Origin: Vibrio tubiashii
GTDB lineage: Bacteria; Pseudomonadota; Gammaproteobacteria; Enterobacterales; Vibrionaceae
Assembly (NCBI RefSeq): GCF_028551255.1
Contig: NZ_CP117029.1
Location: 868,001 to 932,000, forward strand
Length of the DNA stretch: 64,000 bases
Direction: 5' to 3'
Within the stretch, counting starts at the first letter, position 1; each line of letters begins with the position of its first letter. The position numbers were made by a program, and so were the translations under genes. Positions 25,286 to 34,108 of the stretch are shown piece after piece. The notes beneath the pieces were generated by a model, which saw nothing but the letters and a program-made list of their open reading frames with translations, was not told where the DNA came from and made no database searches.

Positions 25286-27556
25286 TTATTCATCTTTTAG
25301 CAGTTTTTTGATACCGTCCTCATTCTTGAAAGAAGAGTGAACTTTTATTAGCCCCTGATTGATGGAATGCTTACATGCCTTGCGGATATTGCCTGTGGCT
25401 AAACTTGCAGCAGGTGCGTTCTCAATCGCTTTCAGGTAAACCCACTGGCTAGAGTGCTCTTTCATGCTCAGCGTTCTTGCCGTACTGGTTGACATTAGTA
25501 GCACATCAACTAGTTCCTTATCATTAACCGCAGTATACGCCCTTGGTAGGAAGGGGTAGTCCGCCATGCCAATACGAATGATGCGGTTGAGTAAACGATC
25601 GGGTTCGAACTCAAGGATCCATTGCTGGATCTTTTCAAACAACTGCTCTGGATCGGTGTTGCGTTTACTATTTGGTTCAATATAAAGCAGGTTTGCATCA
25701 GAAAAGTGATAGATCCTAGCTGGATGCTCAACGCGCTGCTTTAAATAGTCGCCAAAAGCACGTTCTAGTTTTAAGCCTTCTTGGTAACCATGTTGCAAAT
25801 ACATGTTACGTAAAAACGGTACGTCAATCATAACGAAGCGCAGGCGGTCATTTAAGGGTTCATGAATCAACTCTCCGACGTGCCACTTCTCAAACTTATG
25901 ACTGCTCTCCTCTAAAGAGGCAGGAAGTTTCGCATTGAGCATACGTAAGTTCTTTAACCCTGAACGCGAGTGGGTATAAAGATCTTCGTTAAGCTCATCG
26001 AGCTCTTCTTTTTGCACATTAATCACATGCCCACGACGCAAGATGAAAATAAATAGCAATGCTGAAATGACAAATAAGGTAAAGGTTATTTTCTGAAACT
26101 TGCGATATTCATTATGGGTTTCTTCTAACTCTTGCTGCTGACCGCTTAAATGCAAAGATTGCTCAACAAACTCTTTCTGCTGGCGGAAAGCATCTTCACT
26201 GATCAGATCCAGCTCTTGTTGTTCAATGGTTGCAAGAGAGTTGTAGTGCTTGAGGTACTCCAAAGCCTCTTGATACTGGCCATTGAGCTCATAGCCGAGA
26301 TAAAGCATCTGATAAGCTGATTTCTGCATGCTGATGTCTTGCAACTGTTGCGCGATTTCTAGCGCCTGCTTGGCACTACTTAGTACTTTCTTCGGCTCTT
26401 GCTTATGGCGTGCTAATCCCGCTTCGAGAAGTAAGGCATAGGCCTTTAATCTTGGAATATCTGCGTATTGGAGTAGCTCTTGTGCCCGTTCAAGATATTG
26501 TTCAGCTAAGGTGTAGTTAACCAAGTGTAAGTAGGTTGTCGCGAGTGAGATACGAATATCAATTACGCTTTCGATGTTGTTTTGCAGCCGTTCGTGATCC
26601 ATTGCGTTGAAGTAGTGGACCAATGCGAGATTGTATTTACCTTGGTAGTAGTAAATGTCACCCATGCGCTTGAGAAGTGGTGCTAAGGCAGGTGAGTTCT
26701 CGTAATTGTCGTAAAAGTCGGCTGCTTGCGAAAAGTGGTCGTTGGCTTTGTCGAGAACACGGCGGTCATAGAATAGCTGCCCGAGAATACGGTTAACTTC
26801 AGCAAGTTGACGTGCAGAGTCGGTTTCAATCGCAGCCCAATAACTGATCAGTAATTCTGATAGAGCGCGATTGTACTTCTTGTTGGCGAGCAGCTGCTTA
26901 CCCACCGTGGTGTGGTACTCAATCACGGTATGAATCGACTTCGAACTCTCTACGTACGGCTTAACTTCTGAGTACAGTTGGTCGGCGAGTTTAAGGTTAC
27001 CTTCGGCAGAGGCAATCTCAGCTTTTAGCATCGTCATACGATACTTTAAGCCACGAGCCAACTGTTGTGGGTTATCGATAAGGCTGAACTCTTCCTCTAT
27101 TTGAGCCAACTTATCTCTGGCAGATTCAGCGTTTCCTTGGATAAGCCAAGTTAATCTAATTTCGACTAGTTTTAGATCCAGCAGTAAATATGGCAGTTTG
27201 TAAGTTTCAGCTAATGACTTGGCTTCTTTCAACAAGCTCAAGGCTTCAAGCTCATTGCCTAAGTTAAATTCTGCTCTGGCGAGAATGCGCAATGCGTCAA
27301 TCGTACCACCTGGAGTACGAGTTCGGCTGTCTGCTTCATCACGGGAGATGGCGGAAGGGCTTTTCTCGGTTTTGTCGGTCAAAGTACGCTGGGTTAGGTA
27401 GTCTGTCGCCAGCTGCTTGGCCTGCTTCGGAACAATGTTGACCAAACTGTTTGCTTCACTCAGGACTGCTGATGAGTAGAGAGTGTTTGCCCAAAGTGGC
27501 GCAGAGAACAGAACCAATAACGCGCCAAGCAAGCGCTTCCAGCGTACTTTTACCAT
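25286..27556 (-). CDS. Periplasmic TPR sensor protein with C-terminal degenerate GGDEF-like domain
   Basis: A 756-residue membrane protein. The start at 27556 gives a Sec signal (MVKVRWKRLLGALLVLFSAPLWA) preceded by AGGAAG. A longer in-frame frame upstream lacks a signal and overlaps queF. Residues 24 to about 480 are helical TPR-type repeats, for example ADFYDNYENSPALAPLLKRM, GDIYYYQGKYNLALVHYFNA and YLERAQELLQYADIPRLKAY. One membrane helix follows at about 487-507 (LFVISALLFIFIL). The cytoplasmic part begins HSRSGLKNLRMLNAKL, like the start of a GGDEF domain, but the active-site position reads FSDANLLYIE, so catalysis is not expected. Probably a signal-transducing or c-di-GMP effector protein. 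Confidence 0.8.
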   Translation of the reverse strand: MVKVRWKRLLGALLVLFSAPLWANTLYSSAVLSEANSLVNIVPKQAKQLATDYLTQRTLTDKTEKSPSAISRDEADSRTRTPGGTIDALRILARAEFNLGNELEALSLLKEAKSLAETYKLPYLLLDLKLVEIRLTWLIQGNAESARDKLAQIEEEFSLIDNPQQLARGLKYRMTMLKAEIASAEGNLKLADQLYSEVKPYVESSKSIHTVIEYHTTVGKQLLANKKYNRALSELLISYWAAIETDSARQLAEVNRILGQLFYDRRVLDKANDHFSQAADFYDNYENSPALAPLLKRMGDIYYYQGKYNLALVHYFNAMDHERLQNNIESVIDIRISLATTYLHLVNYTLAEQYLERAQELLQYADIPRLKAYALLLEAGLARHKQEPKKVLSSAKQALEIAQQLQDISMQKSAYQMLYLGYELNGQYQEALEYLKHYNSLATIEQQELDLISEDAFRQQKEFVEQSLHLSGQQQELEETHNEYRKFQKITFTLFVISALLFIFILRRGHVINVQKEELDELNEDLYTHSRSGLKNLRMLNAKLPASLEESSHKFEKWHVGELIHEPLNDRLRFVMIDVPFLRNMYLQHGYQEGLKLERAFGDYLKQRVEHPARIYHFSDANLLYIEPNSKRNTDPEQLFEKIQQWILEFEPDRLLNRIIRIGMADYPFLPRAYTAVNDKELVDVLLMSTSTARTLSMKEHSSQWVYLKAIENAPAASLATGNIRKACKHSINQGLIKVHSSFKNEDGIKKLLKDE

Positions 27557-27569
27557 TAGAGTCGACTTC

Positions 27570-28415
27570 CTATTGACGAGCCATGCGTTGATTGTGACTA
27601 GGTTGACTGTTGACGTTGGAGCGATATGGGTTGATGTCCAAACCACCGCGTCTTGTGTAACGTGCGTAAACCGTTAACGATTCAGGCTGACAAAATTCCA
27701 TGATGTCAGCAAAAATACGCTCAACACATTGTTCATGAAACTCATTGTGCTCGCGGAATGAGACAAGGTAACGAAGTAGGGCTTCACGATCGATTTGCTT
27801 ACCCTTGTATTGAATTTCGACACTGCCCCAATCCGGTTGGTTGGTGATGAGACAGTTTGATTTCAATAAGTGGCTGTGTAGGCTCTCTTCGACCACTTCA
27901 CCGATTGCAGCGCCTTGAATCAGCGTGCGGTCAAAGTCGTAGCTAGTAATCTCAATCTCTTGCTCGTCAATGCAGTCACCGTCCATTGTTACTACAACGG
28001 AGTCCGTGTAATCCACAACAGAACGCACTGTCACTGAGACGGTTTCACCCGCGCAGGCTGAGAGATCTTTGACTAGCGTCTGTTCCACTTGATCCCAAGA
28101 AGAAAAACGAGTTTGGTTGAAACTGTTTAGATATAACTTGAATGATTTAGATTCAATTAGGTTGGCACTTGTGGCTGGAATGGAGACTTCACCAATCGCC
28201 ACTTGTGGTAAGCCTTTCTCGTTAAGCCATGAGAGTTCGTATAGCGTCCAGATGTCACAGCCCTGGAAAGGTAGTGAGTCACCTAAATTTAGGTCATCAC
28301 GATTGAGGCTACGAGGCACAGGTTGCAGCAAGCTCGCGTCATATTGGTTCGAATATTCGGTCTTTTGACCAAGCGTTAGCCCAGCAAGCTCTTTCGCATC
28401 AGAATATTTGCTCAT
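27570..28415 (-). CDS. queF: NADPH-dependent 7-cyano-7-deazaguanine reductase QueF
   Basis: Reduces preQ0 to preQ1 in queuosine biosynthesis. The 281 residues correspond to the long, two-domain QueF form found in gamma-proteobacteria. The family motif [17 protein letters not shown] and the catalytic cysteine in [16 protein letters not shown] are present, followed by [13 protein letters not shown]. It is divergent from syd, the same arrangement as in E. coli. The TPR protein gene begins 13 bp after its stop, so the two may be co-transcribed. Confidence 0.97.
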   Translation of the reverse strand: MSKYSDAKELAGLTLGQKTEYSNQYDASLLQPVPRSLNRDDLNLGDSLPFQGCDIWTLYELSWLNEKGLPQVAIGEVSIPATSANLIESKSFKLYLNSFNQTRFSSWDQVEQTLVKDLSACAGETVSVTVRSVVDYTDSVVVTMDGDCIDEQEIEITSYDFDRTLIQGAAIGEVVEESLHSHLLKSNCLITNQPDWGSVEIQYKGKQIDREALLRYLVSFREHNEFHEQCVERIFADIMEFCQPESLTVYARYTRRGGLDINPYRSNVNSQPSHNQRMARQ

Positions 28416-28497
28416 ACTTTTGTTCGTTTTCTATTAGAATGTCGAGAATTTTACGCAATCCCGCACTTAAAAGCGAATATTCATGTTGGAGAATCTA

Positions 28498-29043
28498 ATG
28501 GCTGATCATGCCTTGCAAGCGTTGCTCTCATTCAGTGAAAAATACCGTCAGGCTCATCTAGATGCACACGGCCATCTTCCTAGAAGCGAAGAGTTGGTTG
28601 ATCTTGTATCGCCATGTGTCGAACAAAAAACGGATGATGCAGTTGAATGGCAAGCGTATCAACGCGATCAAGCAGCCGATTTTACCAATGTTGAAAACGG
28701 CATTGAGCTGACGTTACACGAAGACATCAAAACCTTTTATGGCTCTCAATACAGTGCGGATATGGATGCCACATGGCAGGGGAATGAGCTAACGCTACTT
28801 CAAGTGTGGAGTGATGATGACTTTGTGCGTTTGCAAGAGAACATTCTCGGTCATTTGGTGACTCAGCGCCGTTTGAAGTTAAAACCAACCGTGTTTATCG
28901 GCGCTACGGATGCGGAATTGGATGTGGTTTCTATCTGCAACTTAACGGGTAACGTGATTTTAGAGCGACTAGGCACAGATAAGCGCGATGTATTGGCACA
29001 AGACATTACTGAGTTTCTGGCTAACCTAGAACCTGCGGTGTAA
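28498..29043 (+). CDS. syd: SecY-interacting protein Syd
   Basis: A cytoplasmic protein that binds SecY at the inner membrane and is thought to check translocon assembly. I chose the ATG at 28498, which has GGAG six bases upstream and gives [16 protein letters not shown] (181 residues, near the E. coli size). An ATG five codons upstream lacks a ribosome site. Conserved stretches are [56 protein letters not shown] and ISICNLTG-type [18 protein letters not shown]. Divergent from queF and 2 bp before the DUF2310 gene. Confidence 0.95.
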   Translation: MADHALQALLSFSEKYRQAHLDAHGHLPRSEELVDLVSPCVEQKTDDAVEWQAYQRDQAADFTNVENGIELTLHEDIKTFYGSQYSADMDATWQGNELTLLQVWSDDDFVRLQENILGHLVTQRRLKLKPTVFIGATDAELDVVSICNLTGNVILERLGTDKRDVLAQDITEFLANLEPAV

Positions 29044-29045
29044 TC

Positions 29046-29822
29046 ATGTACGTTGTTGAACTTCAGTTTGAGTGTTTTGATAACACTACGGTGAGTGCGG
29101 TAGACAAAGCGATCAATGGTTTGATGGATGCGCTGCGCTATAACGGCCAAGTGTTGGGGCGTGAGTTTCCAATTGTGATGGGCGATGGTGAGTTCTTTGT
29201 TCGCGTGGTTTGCCCAGAGCAAGACAGCTTGCACCCAAGTTACCATTCTGATTTTGTAAAGGTTTGCTTAAACCGCTTGTCTGAGGCGAGTCTACTTGCG
29301 CCTAAAATGCGTCTTCTTGGCCGTGACCTTAATTCGGAAGAGGCAGCGGAAGAGGAGCAACCAAGTTGGCAGGTGCTGTATACCACTTACGTCCATACTT
29401 GTTCTCCACTAAGAAGCGGTGAAACTCTGTTGCCAATCCCGCTCTATCGCAATGGAGCGACATTGAATGGCGATCATAAAGCGGTGGTAAAATGGCAAAC
29501 TGAGTGGCAAGCATGTGATGAAATTCAAATGGCTGGTGGCTGTCGAGCTGAGCATGCAGCGCTGCATGAAATCTGCGATACCGACAGCGTGTTATTCAAG
29601 CGTGGTTGGGATTTGCGAGGTCGGATCGAATACATCACTAAGATACCTACGTACTACTATCAATATCGCGTCGGTGGACAAAGTCTCGCAGACGAAAAAG
29701 CACGTAAATGTCCTAAGTGCGGCGGAGAGTGGTTATTGGATGAACCATTGCACGATATCTTCTATTTTAAGTGCGATGATTGTCGGATTGTTTCCAATAT
29801 CTCTTGGGATCACCTCAAATAG
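29046..29822 (+). CDS. DUF2310 family protein with C-terminal zinc ribbon
   Basis: A 258-residue protein with an uncharacterised N-terminal domain (MYVVELQFECFDNTTVSAVDK) and a C-terminal zinc ribbon formed by CPKCGGEW and CDDC. It fits the DUF2310 family, described as possible nucleic-acid-binding proteins. No catalytic motif is apparent. It starts 2 bp after syd, so it is co-transcribed and probably co-translated. The stop is followed by a terminator shared with the converging DUF2897 gene. Confidence 0.88.
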   Translation: MYVVELQFECFDNTTVSAVDKAINGLMDALRYNGQVLGREFPIVMGDGEFFVRVVCPEQDSLHPSYHSDFVKVCLNRLSEASLLAPKMRLLGRDLNSEEAAEEEQPSWQVLYTTYVHTCSPLRSGETLLPIPLYRNGATLNGDHKAVVKWQTEWQACDEIQMAGGCRAEHAALHEICDTDSVLFKRGWDLRGRIEYITKIPTYYYQYRVGGQSLADEKARKCPKCGGEWLLDEPLHDIFYFKCDDCRIVSNISWDHLK

Positions 29823-29835
29823 CACATGAAAATAA

Positions 29836-29864
29836 AAAAGACGCTAATTTAAGCGTCTTTTTTT
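29836..29864 (+). terminator. Bidirectional terminator overlapping the end of the DUF2897 gene
   Basis: A 10-bp stem AAAAGACGCT / AGCGTCTTTT (29836-29845 / 29852-29861) with T-runs on both sides. The right arm encodes the last codons (Lys-Asp-Ala) of the minus-strand DUF2897 gene. Confidence 0.92.
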
Positions 29865-30025
29865 GAATCTTGCGACTCTGGAGTCGTCTCTTCGTCATCG
29901 GTGTGAGGTTTCTTTTCAGACTGACCAAACTTCATATTGGCGGTGTATTTTAGAGCAGCAATGTTGCCTATTACAACGCTCAGCACAATAACAATAATAA
30001 CCCATGGGTTAGTCAGTAAATCCAT
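29849..30025 (-). CDS. Short DUF2897 family membrane protein
   Basis: A 58-residue protein starting MDLLTNPWVIIVIVLSVVIG and continuing NIAALKYTANMKFGQ, with a charged, disordered tail ending SKKDA. It has one N-terminal membrane helix and the conserved NIAALKYTA-K/N-MKFGQ box of the DUF2897 family. The gene ends inside the shared terminator. It lies 8 bp after the M15 peptidase gene and so belongs to the minus-strand dapE operon. Function is unknown. Confidence 0.88.
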   Translation of the reverse strand: MDLLTNPWVIIVIVLSVVIGNIAALKYTANMKFGQSEKKPHTDDEETTPESQDSKKDA

Positions 30026-30033
30026 CACTACAC

Positions 30034-30711
30034 CTATTTTGAAATATTGCTAACAAACTGATTGTAGATCGTTTGGAGCTGTTCTAACACCGTCTGCTGA
30101 CCCAAAATCGACGTTGAGGCAAGCTGTTGCTTGAGTGTCGTGACATCTAACTGCTTTAAGCACTGCTCCGATACGGCTTGATGGCTTATATGCCACGGCT
30201 CGGCCGCCACACCACCTAGGTCTTGGGCATAAGGGAAAAAGAACCCGTAGTCATGCAGATTACGGCTTAACCAGTCATAAAAGGCTTTCTGATGTCCAGT
30301 GAGATATTCCCAAGGTTCCAACTTGAGTGTTTCACCCTGAGGCAAGCTATCTCGATCAAAGACATCAAAATCAGTTCCCCAATGATGGCGGCTGCCGCCC
30401 GGTAAGGCAGACCAACGAAGAATCGCCATCACCTTTTCTGCTTCAGATAAAGATTCAGCTTTGATGACTTGGCTCTCGCTATCCAAGATGTCGGATTTAC
30501 CTGACATCTTGTTATTCCAAATCGTGGCTTGGCGATCAAAGTTGCGAAAGCCACTAGCGATATTGAGATTGAATCCAGCCAAAGTCGCCGACTGTTTGAG
30601 CGCCAGTAAATCTCGACTCACAGCAGCGTGAACCAAGAACGATTTTTGTCCGACCATTGTTTCTACAAGGTGGCTGGTCACTTGCCCAGTCAGTTGCTCT
30701 GGAGTCATCAT
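30034..30711 (-). CDS. M15 family metallopeptidase (VanY/D-Ala-D-Ala carboxypeptidase-like)
   Basis: A 225-residue zinc peptidase of the M15 family that probably trims peptidoglycan or dipeptide termini. The family signature is complete: SGFRNFDRQATIWN, SRHHWGTDFDVFD (zinc-binding His and Asp) and the C-terminal EPWHISH (catalytic Glu and zinc His). No signal peptide is visible, which is unusual for a wall enzyme and suggests either a cytoplasmic role in muropeptide recycling or a non-classical route. Its ATG overlaps the dapE stop (TAATG), so it is coupled to a gene of diaminopimelate synthesis, the cross-linking residue of the wall. Confidence 0.88.
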   Translation of the reverse strand: MMTPEQLTGQVTSHLVETMVGQKSFLVHAAVSRDLLALKQSATLAGFNLNIASGFRNFDRQATIWNNKMSGKSDILDSESQVIKAESLSEAEKVMAILRWSALPGGSRHHWGTDFDVFDRDSLPQGETLKLEPWEYLTGHQKAFYDWLSRNLHDYGFFFPYAQDLGGVAAEPWHISHQAVSEQCLKQLDVTTLKQQLASTSILGQQTVLEQLQTIYNQFVSNISK

Positions 30712-31844
30712 TAAGCGAGTAAGTTTTCCAATGTCTTCTGGTACATTTCAGTTAGCTTCTCTAAATCTGACACCTTAACGCACTCATTCACTTTATGAAT
30801 AGTTGCGTTTACCGGACCTAGCTCAACCACTTGACCACCCATGCGGGCAATAAATCGACCGTCAGAAGTACCCCCTGTCGTCAGCAGCGCAGGTTTAGTT
30901 TGGTTAACCGTATCAACCGCATCAACCACGGCATCAAGCAAGGCACCGGTATCGGTTAAGAACGGGTCGCCGTTGAATGTCCATTTAAGGTCATAGTCTA
31001 AGTCATGTTTGTTAAGTGTTTCGGTCACGCGTGAAACAATGGCATCGTTATTTAGCTCAGTACTAAAACGCAAGTTGAACTGAACGTTAAACTCGCCAGG
31101 AATAACATTCGAAGCGCCGGTGCCTGCATGGACATTAGGAATCTGGAAACTGGTTGGCGGGAAGTAGTCGTTACCTTGGTCCCACTCAGTGGTTGCCAGT
31201 TCATGGATTGCCATGAGTGACTGATGAACCGGGTTTTTCGCCAAGTGTGGGTAAGCGACGTGGCCTTGAATGCCTTTAACCGTAAGATCGCCAGTAATAG
31301 ACCCACGGCGACCATTTTTCACAACATCACCGACCACTTCAGTACTTGACGGTTCGCCGACAATACACATGTCGATGTTTTCGCCGCGCTCCATCAGTGC
31401 TTCTACCACACGAACTGTGCCGTTGATAAAAGGACCTTCTTCATCTGATGTGATTAAGAAACCAATCGAACCTTTATGATCTGGGTTTTCAGCAATGAAT
31501 TGCTCAACTGCAACAATCATACTTGCCAAAGAGCCTTTCATATCGGCAGCGCCGCGACCGTGCAAGAAGCCATCCTTAATGGTTGGTTCAAAAGGAGGGG
31601 TTTCCCATAGCTCTAATTTGCCCGCTGGCACGACATCAGTATGACCTGCAAAGGCGAATAGAGGCGCTTGTGTACCACGGCGAGCCCAGAAGTTAGTAGT
31701 GTCCTCAAACACCATGACTTCAATTTCAAAGCCCAGTGCTTTGAGTCGCTCAATCATTACCTCTTGGCAACCTGCATCTTCAGGCGTTACCGATTGGCGA
31801 CTAATTAAATCTTTTGCGAGAGCCAGAGTTGGGCTATCTGTCAT
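30711..31844 (-). CDS. dapE: Succinyl-diaminopimelate desuccinylase
   Basis: Zinc hydrolase that releases LL-diaminopimelate from its N-succinyl form in lysine and peptidoglycan synthesis. The 377 residues match the M20 family. Metal ligands lie in [16 protein letters not shown] (His, Asp), in [12 protein letters not shown] (Asp) and in [11 protein letters not shown] (Glu pair). The C-terminal [10 protein letters not shown] motif is also typical. It sits 21 bp after the ArsC-like gene and overlaps the M15 peptidase by 1 bp. Confidence 0.98.
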   Translation of the reverse strand: MTDSPTLALAKDLISRQSVTPEDAGCQEVMIERLKALGFEIEVMVFEDTTNFWARRGTQAPLFAFAGHTDVVPAGKLELWETPPFEPTIKDGFLHGRGAADMKGSLASMIVAVEQFIAENPDHKGSIGFLITSDEEGPFINGTVRVVEALMERGENIDMCIVGEPSSTEVVGDVVKNGRRGSITGDLTVKGIQGHVAYPHLAKNPVHQSLMAIHELATTEWDQGNDYFPPTSFQIPNVHAGTGASNVIPGEFNVQFNLRFSTELNNDAIVSRVTETLNKHDLDYDLKWTFNGDPFLTDTGALLDAVVDAVDTVNQTKPALLTTGGTSDGRFIARMGGQVVELGPVNATIHKVNECVKVSDLEKLTEMYQKTLENLLA

Positions 31845-31865
31845 CCTTGAAATCCTTACGAAAAA

Positions 31866-32213
31866 TTATGAAAAAATAGAAGCGTATTGATCCGCTTTGA
31901 AGCCTAGGTGGTAGTCATTACCTGAAACCAGAATAGGGCGTTTGATCATGGCTGGCTGCTCAACTAACAGCTCAATGGCGTTCGCTTCGTTTAGCGACTC
32001 TTTTTGCTCTGACGTCAGTTGGCGGTAGGTGGTGCCACGTTTATTGAGGACGTTTTCCCAGCCAAGTTGTTGGCAGAAAGTTTCGACCAACGCTTTGTCG
32101 ATACCTTGCTTACGGTAATCGTGAAAATTATATTCCACTCCCTCTGCTTCAAGCCACTTTTTGGCTTTTTTGATCGTGTCGCAATTAGGAATGCCATACA
32201 TGGTGATTGTCAT
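31866..32213 (-). CDS. ArsC/Spx-like reductase family protein (YffB type)
   Basis: A 115-residue thioredoxin-fold protein of the ArsC superfamily. The start at 32213 gives MTITMYGIPNCDTIKKAKKWL, the canonical N-terminus. A frame reaching 40 codons upstream has no conserved content. A single N-terminal cysteine (GIPNCDT) replaces the CxxC of Spx. The conserved IKRPILV segment is present. It corresponds to YffB, found before dapE in many gamma-proteobacteria. Real arsenate reduction is doubtful, and a glutathione-dependent thiol reductase is the usual suggestion. Confidence 0.92.
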   Translation of the reverse strand: MTITMYGIPNCDTIKKAKKWLEAEGVEYNFHDYRKQGIDKALVETFCQQLGWENVLNKRGTTYRQLTSEQKESLNEANAIELLVEQPAMIKRPILVSGNDYHLGFKADQYASIFS

Positions 32214-32438
32214 AGTGGAACCTTTGAAAGTGACTTTGGGCAATCTGCCCTTGTAGTTTTTTAGTTTGTTTTTGCATCCTAGCAGGAAGTGAGGAGCGAG
32301 ACAAAAGTGTGATGTATATATTTCATTGGGCAAAAAAAATGTGTTTCAAGCTAAGGCGATCGTCGAGTTTTTGATCAAACGCAACACTTAGCAGTGCAAA
32401 TCAGAAATAATGACTCTAGAAATTTTAAGGAGGTATCA

Positions 32439-32720
32439 ATGGAATTGAGTCCTGTTTTTGCTAGGCGCTTGTATCTCGCATTGCTGGTTGAAAATCTAGA
32501 GCGCCCAAATGTGCCCAAATTGATTGAGCAAACAGGTTGGCCACGTCGTACTATCCAAGACGTGATTAAAGCATTACCTGGCATTGGCATTGAGTTAATG
32601 TTTGTCCAAGATGGTCGACGTCACAACGACGGCTATTATCAGTTATCTGACTGGGGACCTTTCGATAGCCAGTGGGTACTAGACAGGGAGACAGACATCG
32701 CCGCAAGTCTTGGCTTCTAA
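32439..32720 (+). CDS. Small winged helix-turn-helix protein (HTH_43 type)
   Basis: A 93-residue protein consisting almost entirely of a winged helix: FARRLYLALLVENLERPNVP, then LIEQTGWPRRTIQDVIKALP (recognition helix region), then a beta wing (IELMFVQDGRRHNDGYYQL). The start at 32439 has a perfect AAGGAGG ribosome site, which rules out a longer frame upstream. It resembles an uncharacterised gamma-proteobacterial winged-HTH family. The DNA target is unknown. It is divergent from the yffB-dapE operon and ends in a strong terminator. Confidence 0.87.
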   Translation: MELSPVFARRLYLALLVENLERPNVPKLIEQTGWPRRTIQDVIKALPGIGIELMFVQDGRRHNDGYYQLSDWGPFDSQWVLDRETDIAASLGF

Positions 32721-32734
32721 ACGAATTGAAAACA

Positions 32735-32769
32735 ACAAACCTAGCGTGAAAGCGCTAGGTTTGTTTTTA
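32735..32769 (+). terminator. Terminator after the winged-helix gene
   Basis: A 12-bp perfect stem ACAAACCTAGCG / CGCTAGGTTTGT (32735-32746 / 32753-32764) followed by TTTTA. Confidence 0.94.
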
Positions 32770-32773
32770 TTGG

Positions 32774-33127
32774 TTACTTATCCTGTTTGGGGCAATCATA
32801 AGCATTGCCCATCACAGTAAATGAGGTCACAAAATCTTGCGGCTGAACTAGGTAGACGGTGTTTGCCCCCAATGCTAATGCTTGATTTTTCGCTTCATTC
32901 AATGCGCCACGAACCATCACGTCATTGGGGAAGAAAATATAGCTATACCAATGCCCCTCGCTACCTGTAATCTCACCAAGCCATTGGCAGTTGTCTGCAT
33001 TAAACTGACTATCTAACCGTAAATGTATCGAGCTTGCAGCAGGATCCATTTTGGTTGTGGGAGTCGCGCAACCCGCTAATACAGCGAGCGAGGCAGCGAG
33101 TATAATGTATTTAGTTTTGGCTAACAT
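32774..33127 (-). CDS. DUF4156 family lipoprotein
   Basis: A 117-residue predicted lipoprotein: MLAKTKYIILAASLAVLAGC is a type II signal with lipobox LAGC. The mature domain contains CQWLGEITGSEGHW and ALNEAKNQALALGANTVYL, typical of the DUF4156 family, which is related in fold to RcsF-like outer-membrane proteins. Two cysteines of the mature part could form a disulfide. The first 17 bp overlap the end of the DUF2956 gene, indicating a two-gene minus-strand operon. Function is unknown. Confidence 0.88.
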   Translation of the reverse strand: MLAKTKYIILAASLAVLAGCATPTTKMDPAASSIHLRLDSQFNADNCQWLGEITGSEGHWYSYIFFPNDVMVRGALNEAKNQALALGANTVYLVQPQDFVTSFTVMGNAYDCPKQDK

Positions 33128-33455
33128 AGGCGATAAATCCTATCCAACTGATGGCGAGTAATGCCCAAGGTAAAATTGAAGGTTTGCTGCTTATCTCTGG
33201 GTTTTCAATGTTTACTTGAGTCTGGTTTGTGCTCACCTCTACGTCAGCTTTCTTGGCTTTTTGAGCCTTTTTCTTCGCCTTATCCGCTTGTCGTGAGCGC
33301 TCTTTCTGCTGTTTTTTGTATTGTGCGATACCTTTCTCGATACCTTGCGCAATCAGCTTCGTTTGTTCTTTTGTTTGACCAGGCTTTTGAGTTGCTTTGG
33401 CAATCTTCATCGCTTCTTGTTGTGTTTCTTGAGAAGGAACCACTTTATTTTTCAT
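33111..33455 (-). CDS. DUF2956 family protein
   Basis: A 114-residue protein with a very lysine- and glutamine-rich N-terminal region (QKPGQTKEQTKLIAQGIEKG, then QYKKQQKERSRQADKAKKKA) and a single C-terminal membrane helix (ILPWALLAISWIGFIAYV), so it is a tail-anchored inner-membrane protein with a basic cytoplasmic part. The N-terminal QTKEQTKLIAQGIEKGI motif is the family hallmark. Function is unknown. It overlaps the DUF4156 lipoprotein gene and is divergent from nrfG. Confidence 0.88.
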   Translation of the reverse strand: MKNKVVPSQETQQEAMKIAKATQKPGQTKEQTKLIAQGIEKGIAQYKKQQKERSRQADKAKKKAQKAKKADVEVSTNQTQVNIENPEISSKPSILPWALLAISWIGFIAYVSQN

Positions 33456-33539
33456 ATTGATAGGTCTTGCTAGATCAAAGATGTATTTATCCTAACAGGA
33501 TATACTTTGTCAGTAATGAACAAAAGCTTTGGAGTGCTG

Positions 33540-34076
33540 ATGAAACGAGTTTTACTCGCCAGCTTGGTAATTGCCGTACCTGTGTATATTTGGCTTCAAG
33601 GCCAGCCACCTGCACCCATTGCAGAGCTTGAGCCGCAGCAGACCCATCAAGAGTGGATGTTGTCTTTGCAAGATCAGCTCAAGCAAGATCCAAATCAAGC
33701 TGAGCTTTGGTTTCAACTCGGGCATGGCTATCTCAACAATCAAGATTTTTCCTCTGCTTTGACCTGTTTTGACTATGCAGTTCGATTAAGCCATCCACCG
33801 TCCGCCAACCAATTAGCGGCAAAAGCAACCGCCCTTTACTATGTTCATAAGCAGAGAATGACACCTGAAGTCTCTTCTCTACTTGAACAAGCGTTAAGTA
33901 TAGAAGCCAATAATCTCACTGCCTTAACCTTGATTGCTAGCGACCATTTTATTAGTTTCCGCTACCAAGAAGCGATAGATACTTGGACGCGTATGCTCGA
34001 CTCTAATCATCCTGATTTAAATCGTGAGACGGTGATTCGCTCTTTGAACCAGGCAAAAGCTCTGAATAAGGGTTAA
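33540..34076 (+). CDS. nrfG: NrfG-like TPR protein for NrfA haem attachment
   Basis: A 178-residue membrane-anchored TPR protein. It resembles E. coli NrfG, which with NrfE and NrfF attaches haem to the CXXCK site of NrfA. The start at 33540 (MKRVLLASLVIAVPVYIWLQ) has GGAG seven bases upstream, and upstream in-frame codons lack one. The TPR part follows NrfG closely: QDQLKQDPNQAELWFQLGHG, ATALYYVHKQRMTPEVSSLL, EQALSIEANNLTALTLIASD, then YQEAIDTWTRMLD. In E. coli nrfG is the last gene of the nrf operon. Here it stands apart, separated from nrfA by a short-chain dehydrogenase gene. Confidence 0.83.
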   Translation: MKRVLLASLVIAVPVYIWLQGQPPAPIAELEPQQTHQEWMLSLQDQLKQDPNQAELWFQLGHGYLNNQDFSSALTCFDYAVRLSHPPSANQLAAKATALYYVHKQRMTPEVSSLLEQALSIEANNLTALTLIASDHFISFRYQEAIDTWTRMLDSNHPDLNRETVIRSLNQAKALNKG

Positions 34077-34108
34077 GCTGCGATTAAGACAATGGAGAAG
34101 GAAGAATA

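Noticed and set aside
27557..27646. Upstream extension of the TPR protein into queF
   Set aside because: It would overlap queF, lacks a signal sequence, and the ATG at 27556 has a good ribosome site and signal peptide.
33507..33539. Upstream extension of the nrfG frame
   Set aside because: It starts at TTG without a ribosome site, and the later ATG has GGAG and begins the membrane anchor.
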